Of a DNA stretch of 38,622 bases, positions 1 through 8,741 are shown piece after piece. The stretch lies in NCBI GenBank assembly GCA_023251835.1, contig JAHEXZ010000051.1:1-38622 (forward strand), read 5' to 3'. This DNA comes from Bacteroidota bacterium (GTDB lineage Bacteria > Bacteroidota > Bacteroidia > 2-12-FULL-35-15). The notes beneath the pieces were generated by a model. That model did not search any database and was not told the DNA's origin. It saw nothing but the letters and a program-made list of their open reading frames with translations. The position numbers and the translations under genes are program-made. Every line of letters begins with the position of its first letter. The first letter of the stretch is position 1.

Positions 1-1014
1 TGTTTTTTTACCGGATATAAATACCTCAGATTTTCTGCTGTTATCTCTAAATTTTATTGCATTTGAAATAAGATTCCTGAAGAGCTGAGTTATCAAAACA
101 GGATCCCCGTTAATTGAAGAAAGTTCATCAATTTTAATTATTGCACCTGATTCATTTATTGAACCAGCCATTTCACTTAAAACGTTTTCTAATAAAGCAT
201 TCGGGTTTATTTTTTCAAAAGGTCTTATTTTGTTAAGCCGGGAATATTCAAGGAGACTTTGAATAAGGTTCCGCATCCTTTGTGCTCCATCAACAGCAAA
301 TTTTATAAATTCCCCTGCTTCTGCATCAAGTTTATCTTTATATCTTTCCGCCAGTAATTGTACATAACTGGTAACCATACGCAGAGGTTCCTGCAAATCA
401 TGTGATGCAATGTATGCAAACTGCTGTAAGTCATTATTTGACCGTATTAATTCATCAGATTTTTTTTGCAGCTCATTTTTTGATTTCTCAATTTCCTCTA
501 CTTTCCCTGCTAATTTTTCTGTAACTCTTATTCGAGAAATAAATATGGGTATAATTAATGCCTCAATAGTGATTATTGAACCGATAAAGAAGCCAAAACT
601 AATTGTTGGATTGGTAATTGGAATAAAATAAGCTGCGCAGATAAATACAATACTAAAAAAAACATAAAACAGGAGATGAGTGATTTTTTTGAAATAAGCA
701 TTCAGTATTACAATAACAACTACAAACAAAAGAAGAAACTCTGAGGAAAAATTATTAACTGCGGTCAGATAACTCTGATGAAACGTAACAAAATATATAA
801 GTCCATACAAAAAACAAGTAAAGTGTTCTTGAATATAATGACTTGAAAAGGATAACAGAAGTGTTATCAGCATTATAAAAACACCAATTATTCTTATATA
901 AAGAGGATCAATAGCACCCGGAAGGTATATTTTATAAATTAATCCCCATGCGGAATATAAAATTATTCCAATGATTAATAATATCCTATCTGCCTTCAAA
1001 TCTTTGTTATACAT
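1..1014 (-). CDS. Membrane sensor histidine kinase, 3' end beyond the window
   Basis: The reverse strand reads open for 338 codons from an ATG at 1014 to the window edge. The first roughly 190 residues hold about five or six hydrophobic segments separated by short loops, with no recognisable extracellular sensor domain. A short coiled coil rich in K, E and Q follows. Next comes a HisKA dimerisation domain with the H-box FAYIASHDLQEPLRMV, whose His is the expected autophosphorylation site. The start of the HATPase domain is present, with the N-box LFRNLISNAIKFR. The G-boxes, and any receiver domain, lie outside the window. This architecture is typical of Bacteroidota hybrid or orphan kinases in which the membrane part is poorly conserved. 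No partner regulator is visible, so the signal and target are unknown. The 1015-1271 spacer shows no gene. Confidence 0.85.
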   Translation of the reverse strand, partial: MYNKDLKADRILLIIGIILYSAWGLIYKIYLPGAIDPLYIRIIGVFIMLITLLLSFSSHYIQEHFTCFLYGLIYFVTFHQSYLTAVNNFSSEFLLLFVVVIVILNAYFKKITHLLFYVFFSIVFICAAYFIPITNPTISFGFFIGSIITIEALIIPIFISRIRVTEKLAGKVEEIEKSKNELQKKSDELIRSNNDLQQFAYIASHDLQEPLRMVTSYVQLLAERYKDKLDAEAGEFIKFAVDGAQRMRNLIQSLLEYSRLNKIRPFEKINPNALLENVLSEMAGSINESGAIIKIDELSSINGDPVLITQLFRNLISNAIKFRDNSRKSEVFISGKKT

Positions 1015-1271
1015 AACCGCTTTTTCCGATTAGTTTTTGTAGAGAGAACAGCAGAAGCCAAGTTATTCCCATACTTGTTTTTTGTAACAATTCTACATTA
1101 ATGATAAAGGATATTAGATAAGTTTTCGATGAACCCCAGTGAATATCAGTTGAAGATATTATAAAAATCAGGTGGGAGATTTACATGAACGAAGGAGGGT
1201 ATGAATGACAATTTTCGGGGAGCGGACTAAAATAAATGAAAAAAGTCGGAACAATGCCGAGAAAAACACTG

Positions 1272-2171
1272 TCAATGTTGCGTAATAAATTCCCCAAGAG
1301 CATTTAAATAATTCTGGAAGCCCACTGTTTGAGGAATAGTGCTATGCCCTGCTCCTTTTATCCGATGTGCTTCTTTATAGCTGCCATTGTAATTATTATA
1401 AACAACGGCACCATGAGTATCAATATTTAAAAAGTTATCATCTTCGCCATGAATCCAGAAGAAAGGCTGTTGTACTTTTTTAATTTGTTCAGCATTATCA
1501 ATTTTTAAATCAGTAAAAAATGCACCCGGCATCACAAGCCCGGAGGCATCCTGAACCATAACTTCCGCAGAAGCAAAAGGAGCTTCCAACAGTAATTTAC
1601 AAGGCTTCATACTATAGTTCCCGGCACTAAGTTTAGTAGCCGGTGCAGAGCCCATACTAAAGCCATAGATTACCAGACGATTATCTGTCAATCCTTTATT
1701 TTTTAACCATTTTAGTGCCGCATCCACATCAGCATATAATCCATCTTCCGTTGGTTTTCCCTCTGATAAGCCATATCCTCTGTAATCAATCATCAATACA
1801 CCAAAACGGTTTTTGGACTTTATATTAGCCAATAACTTTGCCCGTTGCCAGTAAAAATCCATGTGTTCTGCATTTCCATGGCAATACATAATCACAGTAT
1901 CAATAGCTATACGGTTTATACTTCCTGTATATATAGCATATATTTGTGTAGCGCCAGATTCATCCGGAGCCTGTGATGAAAGCTGAAAAATATGAATCAG
2001 GCTATCGGGTATCTGGTAAGATACATCCAGCCTAAAATCCGTATCACCAGTGTAGTTATCTAATTTATATTCAGTAATTTTTGTAATATTCGGATTAAAC
2101 AGATTATCATCCAACCGTAAGCAGGACGTGAGGCTTGTTATAATAAGTGCAATGAAATATAGTTTTTTCAT
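1272..2171 (-). CDS. Alpha/beta-hydrolase lipoprotein
   Basis: A 299-residue protein begins with a lipoprotein signal (MKKLYFIALIITSLTSC), so it is probably anchored in the envelope through Cys17. The rest is an alpha/beta-hydrolase fold. An HGN oxyanion-hole motif is followed by the strand-turn VLMIDYRGYGLSEG, the nucleophile elbow G-F-S-M-G, a late Asp in FFWIHGEDDNFL, and the His of GAGHST near the C-terminus. A complete Ser-Asp-His triad is therefore likely. The closest general type is the ABHD13/YfhR-like serine hydrolase group; substrate and direction (esterase, thioesterase or peptidase) cannot be told from sequence. It lies 6 bp after the neighbouring lipoprotein gene and is probably cotranscribed from the promoter at 2866-2873. 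Confidence 0.85.
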   Translation of the reverse strand: MKKLYFIALIITSLTSCLRLDDNLFNPNITKITEYKLDNYTGDTDFRLDVSYQIPDSLIHIFQLSSQAPDESGATQIYAIYTGSINRIAIDTVIMYCHGNAEHMDFYWQRAKLLANIKSKNRFGVLMIDYRGYGLSEGKPTEDGLYADVDAALKWLKNKGLTDNRLVIYGFSMGSAPATKLSAGNYSMKPCKLLLEAPFASAEVMVQDASGLVMPGAFFTDLKIDNAEQIKKVQQPFFWIHGEDDNFLNIDTHGAVVYNNYNGSYKEAHRIKGAGHSTIPQTVGFQNYLNALGEFITQH

Positions 2172-2177
2172 TATTTT

Positions 2178-2852
2178 TTAAAATTTATAGGTATACCCCA
2201 GATATATACCAAAAGCTCCATGTTTACGAAATGGGCTTTGGTAATCAACTACTAATTTTTCGTTTGACAAATTCGGAGCAATAACTTTTATTTCAATGTT
2301 AAAATTCCATTTCTTTCCTGCAAAGCTATGTCCTAAAGATGGCATAAATATCCAATGATTTTCTTGTTTAATATCAAAAGCCCGTTTTCCTGATAGTTCA
2401 AACCAATTATCACAACTTAAATAAACAAGATTTTTATGCTTACCATATTCCCAAAACGCATTAACAGCCAGTTGAGGATAAAATTTGTAAGCACTTTTGT
2501 TCCTGTAAATAATATTTGCAACAGGTGTTATGCTAATAGCCGGTATGTAGATATTTTGCTTTGTTATTTGCTTGGTAGCACCCAATTCTGTTTGCAGATT
2601 TCCGTATAAGGCAGAAGTAACATTAAGTGAAGCAAACCCTGTTAACGTGCTATCAATACCGTACCCATAATTAGCTGTTAAAAAAGGAATTGGAATAACG
2701 GCTGTTCCATAGCTGATTAAAGGCCCTCCCATAGTTGCTGAAGCTGCATGCTGTTTTTTATCCAAGGGTTTTACATATTTTACAGCAGAACAGCCACAAA
2801 AGAGAGGGATACAGATACTAAACAGCAGTTTAGAGTACATTTTATTTTCCAT
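2178..2852 (-). CDS. Hypothetical lipoprotein with barrel-like C-terminus
   Basis: A 224-residue protein has a lipobox ending in LFCGC, so it should be exported and lipidated. The mature part alternates short hydrophobic and aromatic stretches and ends in Tyr-Lys-Phe (GYTYKF), the aromatic end common in small outer-membrane barrels. I do not recognise a named family. Two starts are possible: ATG at 2852, or the internal ATG at 2840 (MYSKLL), which gives a more usual signal peptide. The predicted transcription start near 2861 leaves only about 9 nt before the first ATG, so the second is a serious alternative. It heads a two-gene unit with the hydrolase at 1272-2171. Confidence 0.7.
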   Translation of the reverse strand: MENKMYSKLLFSICIPLFCGCSAVKYVKPLDKKQHAASATMGGPLISYGTAVIPIPFLTANYGYGIDSTLTGFASLNVTSALYGNLQTELGATKQITKQNIYIPAISITPVANIIYRNKSAYKFYPQLAVNAFWEYGKHKNLVYLSCDNWFELSGKRAFDIKQENHWIFMPSLGHSFAGKKWNFNIEIKVIAPNLSNEKLVVDYQSPFRKHGAFGIYLGYTYKF

Positions 2853-2862
2853 ATATATATGG
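2849..2862. repeat. 14-bp perfect palindrome over a start codon
   Basis: CCATATATATATGG is a perfect palindrome. It covers the first ATG of the minus-strand lipoprotein gene and lies just downstream of that gene's -7 box. It could be an operator for a dimeric regulator, or simply AT-rich leader sequence. Confidence 0.45.
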
Positions 2863-2865
2863 ATG

Positions 2866-2873
2866 CAAATATA
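2866..2873 (-). promoter_or_regulatory. Bacteroidota -7 box (TATATTTG) for the lipoprotein-hydrolase pair
   Basis: On the reverse strand TATATTTG matches the phylum consensus TAnnTTTG exactly. Transcription would start near 2861, so the leader would be about 9 nt to the first ATG or about 21 nt to the internal one. No clear -33 TTTG was found. Confidence 0.5.
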
Positions 2874-2896
2874 ATTCTATTTACCCGAAAACTCAT

Positions 2897-2904
2897 TACC
2901 TTTG
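2897..2904 (+). promoter_or_regulatory. Bacteroidota -7 box (TACCTTTG) for the DUF4834-yfhO unit
   Basis: TACCTTTG matches TAnnTTTG exactly and ends 7 bp before the ATG at 2912. The predicted start site is near 2908, which gives an almost leaderless transcript. It is divergent from the box at 2866-2873, with only 23 bp between the two. Confidence 0.5.
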
Positions 2905-2911
2905 TTCGCAC

Positions 2912-3133
2912 ATGAGAGACGTATTTTATACCATATTAATTGTTTGGGTGCTATGGCGAATAGTTAATAGTATCAGTTCATATAAATCCAAACAAACCAA
3001 TACAAATAGCAGTTTTTCTTCTTCTAATAACAAACATAAAAAAGGTGAAACCTCGGTGGATTATGTTCCTCCTGTCAAAAAGAAAATCAAAGACGATGAA
3101 GGCGAATATGTTGATTATGAGGAAATAGGTTAA
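2912..3133 (+). CDS. DUF4834-like small membrane protein
   Basis: A 73-residue protein has an N-terminal hydrophobic helix (about residues 4-20), a Ser/Asn/Lys-rich flexible middle, and an acidic tail DDEGEYVDYEEIG. A hydrophobic start followed by a conserved GEYVDYEE-type C-terminal motif is what I know of DUF4834, a small Bacteroidota-restricted family of unknown function. The protein is probably anchored in the inner membrane with the acidic tail in the cytoplasm. It precedes yfhO by 65 bp in the same direction. The family name rests on recall of the motif, not on a search. Confidence 0.7.
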   Translation: MRDVFYTILIVWVLWRIVNSISSYKSKQTNTNSSFSSSNNKHKKGETSVDYVPPVKKKIKDDEGEYVDYEEIG

Positions 3134-3139
3134 TTACCT

Positions 3140-3147
3140 TATATTTG
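3140..3147 (+). promoter_or_regulatory. Possible -7 box (TATATTTG) before yfhO
   Basis: An exact TAnnTTTG match lies 51 bp before the yfhO ATG. The only TTG upstream (3111-3113) is spaced slightly too far, at 26 bp. The box could give yfhO its own transcript in addition to read-through from the gene before it. Confidence 0.4.
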
Positions 3148-3198
3148 TGCTTTGGCAAATTTCTAACCGGTTTCTACCTAAAAAAAATATAATTACGC

Positions 3199-5724
3199 AT
3201 GAAAAATATTGATTTAAAAAAGTTTCTACCCATAGCAACTGCCATTGTATTATTTGTTGCATTAACATACGGTTATTTTACTCCCTTACTAAAAGGCAAA
3301 GTGATTGTACAGAGCGACTTAGTTTCTGTAACAGGTATGGCAAAAGAAACTAATGATTTCAGGGATCAATATCATGAAGAGGCACTATGGACCAACTCCA
3401 TGTTTGGTGGTATGCCAACCTATCAAATATCAGTAAGGTATCCTAACAATCTTATTCAATATTTACGCACAGATGCCCTTCTCGGAATGAAGAACCCAGC
3501 TCATATTGTTTTCACTTACTTATTGGGTTTTTTTATTTTGTTACTGGTATTAAAAATTGACCCCTGGCTGAGCATCTCAGGGGCAATTGCCTTTGCCTTT
3601 TCTGCCTATTTCTTTATTATTATTGACGCTGGACATACAAGTAAAGCTCTGGCCATAGGCTATATGCCTCTTGTTTTTGCAGGAATTATTCTGATAAACA
3701 GAGGAAAGTATTTAATCGGAGGTGCATTAACAGCTTTATTTTTAGCATTGGAATTATTATCCAACCACGTACAAATTACTTACTACTTTTTCCTGTTTCT
3801 GGGCGTGTATCTTATTTTTGAGTGGGTTCCACGTATTAGAAATAAAGAATTCAACGTTTTCTTAAAAAGCTTTGCAACTTGTATAGTTGCGGGAATTATT
3901 GCCGTAGGATGTAATATCACTAATTTATTAAACACTTCTGATTATGCATCAGTAACTATCAGAGGTGCTTCTGAACTATCATCCGATCAAGGAAATAAAA
4001 CTTCAGGTTTAGATAAGGATTATGCTACACAATGGAGTATGGGGGTATCAGAAACTATGACACTAATGATTCCCGGCTTTAAAGGCCGTGCTTCCGATAT
4101 TCCGGTAAGTAAACACGAAAGTGCTTTAAAGCAGGTGGATCAACGATTTAAAGAAAGTATCGCAGGAACTCCACAGTATTGGGGCGATCAACCATTTACC
4201 ATGTCACCCTATGCCGGAGCAATAGTTGTTTTTTTATTCATATTTGGATTATTCATCGTTGAAGGTCGCATGAAATGGGCCTTGCTTGTAGCTACCATTT
4301 TTTCTTTTTTGCTCTCATGGGGCAAAAATTTTATGCCTTTAACCGAATTCTTTTTAGACCATTTCCCATTGTATAATAAATTCAGGGCCGTATCTATGAT
4401 ATTGGTAATTGCCGAATTTACAATGCCATTACTGGCAATTCTGGCATTAAACAAATTATTCACAACTCCCAACTTTTTTACCCAAAAAGTAAAACTGGCT
4501 TTCGTTAATTATGAGGTAAGTGTAAAAAATGCCTTTTTTATTGCGTTTATACTAACAGGAGGATTATCATTGATTTATTACCTGGCTCCCGGTCTAACAG
4601 ATTTATTTGGACAAGGAGAATATGACAGAATATACGATCAATTAGCCAAAAGCAATAGTGCTGAAATAGCACAGGAGTTTTTGGACAACTTAAAAATAGC
4701 ACGCGCCAACCTCTTTAAAGCAGATGCTATCCGTAGCTTCTTTTTTATATTACTTGCTGCAATTACGCTCTGGTTATTTTTTAAATCAAAAATTAATAAG
4801 GCTGCTGTCACAGCAATAATAGCGGTTCTGATTTTTATCGACTTAGTTCAGATTGACAAGCAATTTGTAAACGATAGCAATTTTAAATCGAAACAGGAAG
4901 CGAAAGTACCATTTCCTATGACAACAGCTGATAAGGAAATATTAGAAGATAAAGATCCTGATTATCGTGTGCTGAATATTGCAGTAAATACATTTAATGA
5001 ATCAGGAACATCCTATTATCACAAATCAATTGGTGGATACCACGCTGCCAAGTTAAGACGTTACCAGGATCTGATTGATCACCATCTGCAAAATAGTATT
5101 CAAAATGTAATGGGAACATTAAGAACACAACCCAATGATTCATCTTTGCGTGCAACATTTGCAAAGCAGGGGATATTAAACATGCTGAATACAAAATATA
5201 TCATATATAATCCTGATGCAGCCCCTCTTCAAAATCGTTACGCATTAGGAAATGCGTGGTTTGTGCACGACATAAAAATGGCCAAAAATGCCGATGAAGA
5301 AATACAATTAGTTGGGGGAATTAATCCTGCATATACAGCCGTAATAAACGAAAAATTTAACACCGAGCTGGAAGGATTTACTCCAAAATCAGCTGATGCT
5401 ACAGCAAAAATAAGATTAACTGAGTATAAACCCAACCATTTAAAGTACGAATCAGAAACAGCAACAGAACAACTGGCTGTATTTTCTGAAATTTATTACA
5501 ATAAGGGTTGGAATGCCTATATTGATGGTGAACTAAAACCGCATTTTGGTGCTGATTATGTGCTGCGTGCAATACGCATCCCTACAGGTAAACACACTGT
5601 TGAATTTAAATTTGAGCCACACAACTATTATTTAGGAGAAAAAATTTCATTAGCTTCCTGTATTTTACTATTTGGCGCAATTGCTACTTCTGTAATTATT
5701 AGTTTAAGAAAAAAAGCAGCATAA
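3199..5724 (+). CDS. YfhO-family polytopic membrane protein
   Basis: An 841-residue inner-membrane protein. An N-terminal hydrophobic helix (about residues 10-30) leads to a periplasmic segment with the GGMPTYQI motif. About a dozen further helices follow up to residue ~550, then a long soluble C-terminal domain, and one last helix before the basic tail SLRKKAA. This is the layout of Bacteroidota YfhO proteins, GT-C-like relatives of lipid-linked sugar glycosyltransferases; in Firmicutes YfhO acts in glycosylation of lipoteichoic acid. A role in glycosylating an envelope molecule is an inference from the family, and the acceptor is unknown here. The stop codon overlaps the start of a DJ-1/PfpI gene remnant, so whatever normally followed yfhO has been deleted. 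Confidence 0.85.
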   Translation: MKNIDLKKFLPIATAIVLFVALTYGYFTPLLKGKVIVQSDLVSVTGMAKETNDFRDQYHEEALWTNSMFGGMPTYQISVRYPNNLIQYLRTDALLGMKNPAHIVFTYLLGFFILLLVLKIDPWLSISGAIAFAFSAYFFIIIDAGHTSKALAIGYMPLVFAGIILINRGKYLIGGALTALFLALELLSNHVQITYYFFLFLGVYLIFEWVPRIRNKEFNVFLKSFATCIVAGIIAVGCNITNLLNTSDYASVTIRGASELSSDQGNKTSGLDKDYATQWSMGVSETMTLMIPGFKGRASDIPVSKHESALKQVDQRFKESIAGTPQYWGDQPFTMSPYAGAIVVFLFIFGLFIVEGRMKWALLVATIFSFLLSWGKNFMPLTEFFLDHFPLYNKFRAVSMILVIAEFTMPLLAILALNKLFTTPNFFTQKVKLAFVNYEVSVKNAFFIAFILTGGLSLIYYLAPGLTDLFGQGEYDRIYDQLAKSNSAEIAQEFLDNLKIARANLFKADAIRSFFFILLAAITLWLFFKSKINKAAVTAIIAVLIFIDLVQIDKQFVNDSNFKSKQEAKVPFPMTTADKEILEDKDPDYRVLNIAVNTFNESGTSYYHKSIGGYHAAKLRRYQDLIDHHLQNSIQNVMGTLRTQPNDSSLRATFAKQGILNMLNTKYIIYNPDAAPLQNRYALGNAWFVHDIKMAKNADEEIQLVGGINPAYTAVINEKFNTELEGFTPKSADATAKIRLTEYKPNHLKYESETATEQLAVFSEIYYNKGWNAYIDGELKPHFGADYVLRAIRIPTGKHTVEFKFEPHNYYLGEKISLASCILLFGAIATSVIISLRKKAA

Positions 5725-5878
5725 ATTAATTGCAGCCATTTGCCATGCTCCCTGGACATTAATTGAAACGGGAAAATTGAAAGGTGGTAAACAATTAACA
5801 TCTTATAAATCTCTAAAAACCGACCTGTTAAATGCAGGAGCTGTTTGGAAAGATGAAGAGGTCGTTGTAGTAAAATGA
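5723..5878 (+). pseudogene. Internal fragment of a DJ-1/PfpI-family gene
   Basis: This frame encodes about 50 residues ([20 protein letters not shown], then a [17 protein letters not shown] block, then DEEVVVVK and TGA). AICHxPWTLIE is the nucleophile elbow of PfpI/YhbO-type proteins, with the reactive Cys followed by His. The later TS..SLKTDLxNAGxxWxDEEVVV block is equally typical. The family is normally about 170-190 residues. Here everything before the elbow (roughly 100 residues) is gone, and so are the last 20 or so residues (the TSR-PDDLP segment). No start codon precedes it and it overlaps the yfhO stop. It is a decayed internal piece and not a functional gene. Confidence 0.75.
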
Positions 5879-6048
5879 CTGTTTCCGAGAGCATATCCTA
5901 TATAAGAAAACACAAGGGATTAGCTATTGGCAATGGCCTTATATTTCTGTTATTATTTACAATTCCTTACGCAGGTGTTGTACTGGCTGCTATAATTGCT
6001 CCTGTGGCTGCAACAATTGCTGTATTGGAATTAGAACTAAGTCAATAA
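5875..6048 (+). pseudogene. C-terminal remnant of an EI24 (CysZ-like) membrane protein gene
   Basis: A 57-codon frame begins at an ATG that overlaps the TGA of the PfpI remnant (ATGA) and ends in TAA. It reads ISYIRKHKGLAIGNGLIF followed by two hydrophobic stretches containing IPYAGVVLAAIIAPVAATIA. A basic turn, GxxIGNG, a hydrophobic helix, IPxxG and APVxAxxAAT is how Bacteroidota EI24-domain proteins end; those are normally about 220-270 residues. The N-terminal three quarters is missing. It could still be made as a small membrane protein from the chance ATG, but a truncated remnant is more likely. mqnA starts 13 bp downstream. Confidence 0.6.
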
Positions 6049-6061
6049 TTTCAGGGCGTTT

Positions 6062-6817
6062 ATGAATAAAATAAAAATATCTGTAGTTTCTTATCTAAAT
6101 TCAAAACCGTTTATTTATGGGTTGCAGCATTCATCTATAATGAATAATATAGAGCTGCAATTGGATATGCCGTCAGTATGTGCCGGCAAGCTGATAGATG
6201 GAAAAGTAGATGTAGGCTTAGTTCCTGTGGCAATACTACCTCAGTTAAAAGAATACCATATCATCAGCGACTTTTGTATAGGAGCCGAAGGAAAGGTGGC
6301 TTCAGTAATGCTTTACAGTAATGTTCCATTAAAGGAGATAAAATCTATACTTCTTGATTATCAGTCACGTACTTCAGTAACATTGGTAAAAGTACTCGCT
6401 ATGTATTTTTGGCAAATATGTCCGCAATGGAAGCTAGCTACAGAGGGGTTTGAAAATGAAATAGCGGGAACAACAGCTGCCGTTATTATTGGCGATCGTA
6501 CATTTGGATTAAAAGATAAATACCCATTTTCCTATGATTTAGCTGAGGAATGGTATAAATTTACCCGCTTACCTTTTGTTTTTGCCTGCTGGGTAGCCAA
6601 TAAAAAACTACCCGATACCCTTATAGCTCAATTTAATGAAGCCTTGAAGTTTGGACTTGATAACCGCCCGATAATAATTGATGAATTATCAAAAAATAAT
6701 AAATACCAGGTGGAGCTTTCGGAATACCTGCACCAAAGTATAAAATATGACTACAACAGCTCTAAAAAACAGGCTTTGGAATTATTTCTAAGCTATATTA
6801 GAAAAATTTCGGGTTAG
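6062..6817 (+). CDS. mqnA: Chorismate dehydratase MqnA
   Basis: A 251-residue periplasmic-binding-protein-like fold that opens with ISVVSYLNSKPFIYGL, the diagnostic MqnA/MqnD N-terminus that binds the enolpyruvate substrate. KVDVGLVPVAILPQL and an IIGDRTFGLK segment follow. MqnA converts chorismate to 3-[(1-carboxyvinyl)oxy]benzoate, the first step of the futalosine route to menaquinone, so this organism probably makes its respiratory quinone without MenF/MenD. The length fits MqnA (about 250) better than MqnD (about 280-300). No other mqn gene is in the window. The gene lies directly after two gene remnants, and no promoter is obvious in the short spacer. Confidence 0.88.
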   Translation: MNKIKISVVSYLNSKPFIYGLQHSSIMNNIELQLDMPSVCAGKLIDGKVDVGLVPVAILPQLKEYHIISDFCIGAEGKVASVMLYSNVPLKEIKSILLDYQSRTSVTLVKVLAMYFWQICPQWKLATEGFENEIAGTTAAVIIGDRTFGLKDKYPFSYDLAEEWYKFTRLPFVFACWVANKKLPDTLIAQFNEALKFGLDNRPIIIDELSKNNKYQVELSEYLHQSIKYDYNSSKKQALELFLSYIRKISG

Positions 6818-6889
6818 CAGGTTTTTAATATTTCATAAAAAAGTGAAAAATGTAAACTTAAATTTTTTATGAGATAAGGCTTTTTTTAT

Positions 6890-6897
6890 TATGTTTG
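6890..6897 (+). promoter_or_regulatory. Bacteroidota -7 box (TATGTTTG)
   Basis: An exact TAnnTTTG match. The in-frame ATG at 6891 lies inside this box, so it cannot be the start of the following gene. Transcription would begin near 6902, leaving about 80 nt of leader before the ATG at 6984. Confidence 0.55.
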
Positions 6898-6983
6898 CAT
6901 TTAACTTAAAACAAAAATTAAATAAGTTTATATTTGATTGTCTTTTATACTGTATTTTCAGCTTAATACTTAATATCTTGGCT

Positions 6984-8615
6984 ATGGTAAAAAAAATGAT
7001 GTATTTGCCGGTTTTGTTGATGTTCTCAATGTATACCGTTTCTGCTCAAAAAGCTATACAAAAAAGTGAAGAAATGATAAAGACGTTTAATGCAGAACAG
7101 CGTTTTTACGCAGGTGATTATCAGGGATCTTTAAATGTTTATAATGATCTTTTAAAAACCAAGCCGAATGATGCAAATATGATTTTTCATATTGCCGAAT
7201 GTTATTATAAGTTAGCTCAATATCCTCAGGCGCTTGAGAATGTAAAAAAAGCCAAAAGTATTGATGCAAAAGCCAATGAAGATATATCCTTACTGTTAGG
7301 AAAATTGTACCATATGGATGGTAACCTGGATGAAGCTCTTGCCGAGTTTACGGCTTATAAAAGTATGGTTACCGGAAAGAAAGCCCAGGAAAGTGATATA
7401 GACCTCCACATTTCCCAGGTGAATATGGCTAAAACATTAATGGCTACCTCTGTAAATGTTAAGATAGAAAATGCTACAGATATTATTAATTCAGAATATG
7501 ATGACAAAACACCATCTGTAACTGCTGATGGAAAAACATTGATATTTACTTCCAGAAGGCCTGGAAAAACAAGTGCGTTGGATATTGAAGGGGATAAAAA
7601 GTACTTTGAAGACATTTATATAGCAAGATGGGATTCCATTAATAGAAAATGGGGAGCTGCTGAGTTGCTGCCTGGAAACATTAATACAGAAGGCCATGAT
7701 GCCTGTAGCAGTATATCCCCAGATGGAAAAGAAATATATATCTATAAAAATGATGTTGATGCTGAATCCCGCGGTGGTGATATTTATGTGTCTAAATTAA
7801 GTTCTTCCGGCAAATGGGGTATCCCAAAATCATTGGGCAAACCAATAAATACTACTTATTTTGAAGGAGGAGCATGCATTTCACCGGATGGTAATACGCT
7901 TTATTTTGTGAGTGAACGTCCGGGTGGACGTGGTCATGCTGATATTTATATGTCGAAGCGTAAAGACCGTACAGCATGGGAGGTTCCTGTTAACCTCGGA
8001 CCGGATGTTAACACTGCTGAAGATGAAGGAGGTATTTTCCTTGCTCCGGATGGCAAAACCCTGTTTTTTACTTCACAGGGGTTCAATTCAATGGGAGGAT
8101 ATGATATATTTAAAACTGTTTATGAGAACGGAAAATGGTCAAAACCGGTTAATTTGGGTTACCCTATAAATACTATTAATAATGATATGAGTCTTACTCT
8201 TTCTGCCGATGCACAAACCGGTTATTTTGCAAGTGACAGAAAAGGAGGCTTGGGAGATTTAGATATTTATAAAATAGATTTAATCCACTACCCCGTACTC
8301 GAAAAGGATATGAAATATAAAACCGATTCATTACCGGCAATGGGTATTTTAAAAGGCACGGTATTTAATGCAACAGATGGTACAGCACTTGAAGCTGAAG
8401 TTGTTGTTTTAGATGAAGCTGGTGCAAAAATAGGAAGCACTATGTCGAGCTCCGGCAGCGGTGATTATTTTCTCACACTTTCAACAGCTAAAACATACGA
8501 AGTTAAAATAGAACTCGAAGGGTATAAACCTATAAGCGAAAAGGTTGAAATTAAAGCAACAAAAGGCATAGGTTCTCCTACATTAGTAAAACACTATTTA
8601 TTGTATAAGAACTAA
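6984..8615 (+). CDS. TPR / PD40 beta-propeller envelope protein (PorE-like, no OmpA domain)
   Basis: I place the start at 6984, where a normal signal peptide begins (MVKKMMYLPVLLMFSMYTVSAQ). An upstream in-frame ATG at 6891 would add 31 residues and sits in a promoter box. The 543-residue product has TPR helices (about residues 30-145), then five PD40/WD40-like propeller blades marked by SxDGKxLxFxSxRPG-type repeats (about 175-425). A C-terminal carboxypeptidase-regulatory-like fold begins at GILKGTVFNATDGTALEAEV. The order is the same as in PorE of the type IX secretion system, but PorE ends with a peptidoglycan-binding OmpA domain that is absent here. Bacteroidota carry many such paralogues, so a direct T9SS role is not established. 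Confidence 0.8.
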   Translation: MVKKMMYLPVLLMFSMYTVSAQKAIQKSEEMIKTFNAEQRFYAGDYQGSLNVYNDLLKTKPNDANMIFHIAECYYKLAQYPQALENVKKAKSIDAKANEDISLLLGKLYHMDGNLDEALAEFTAYKSMVTGKKAQESDIDLHISQVNMAKTLMATSVNVKIENATDIINSEYDDKTPSVTADGKTLIFTSRRPGKTSALDIEGDKKYFEDIYIARWDSINRKWGAAELLPGNINTEGHDACSSISPDGKEIYIYKNDVDAESRGGDIYVSKLSSSGKWGIPKSLGKPINTTYFEGGACISPDGNTLYFVSERPGGRGHADIYMSKRKDRTAWEVPVNLGPDVNTAEDEGGIFLAPDGKTLFFTSQGFNSMGGYDIFKTVYENGKWSKPVNLGYPINTINNDMSLTLSADAQTGYFASDRKGGLGDLDIYKIDLIHYPVLEKDMKYKTDSLPAMGILKGTVFNATDGTALEAEVVVLDEAGAKIGSTMSSSGSGDYFLTLSTAKTYEVKIELEGYKPISEKVEIKATKGIGSPTLVKHYLLYKN

Positions 8616-8675
8616 GCAGAAATTGTTTTATTTCTTTTAAGGGGCTAAATTCAATAATTAATGGATTGTTGGAAA

Positions 8676-8693
8676 ACCCGATAGCTATCGGGT
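8676..8693. repeat. 18-bp perfect palindrome, copy 1
   Basis: ACCCGATAGCTATCGGGT is a perfect palindrome between two convergent genes. The identical 18 bp recur inside tilS at 11757-11774. In this position it could form a hairpin at the ends of both transcripts, but no T-run follows. Confidence 0.85.
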
Positions 8694-8741
8694 GAAATAA
8701 AAACAACTTTTAGAATCCTACTTGAAAAAATTAAAGAACTG

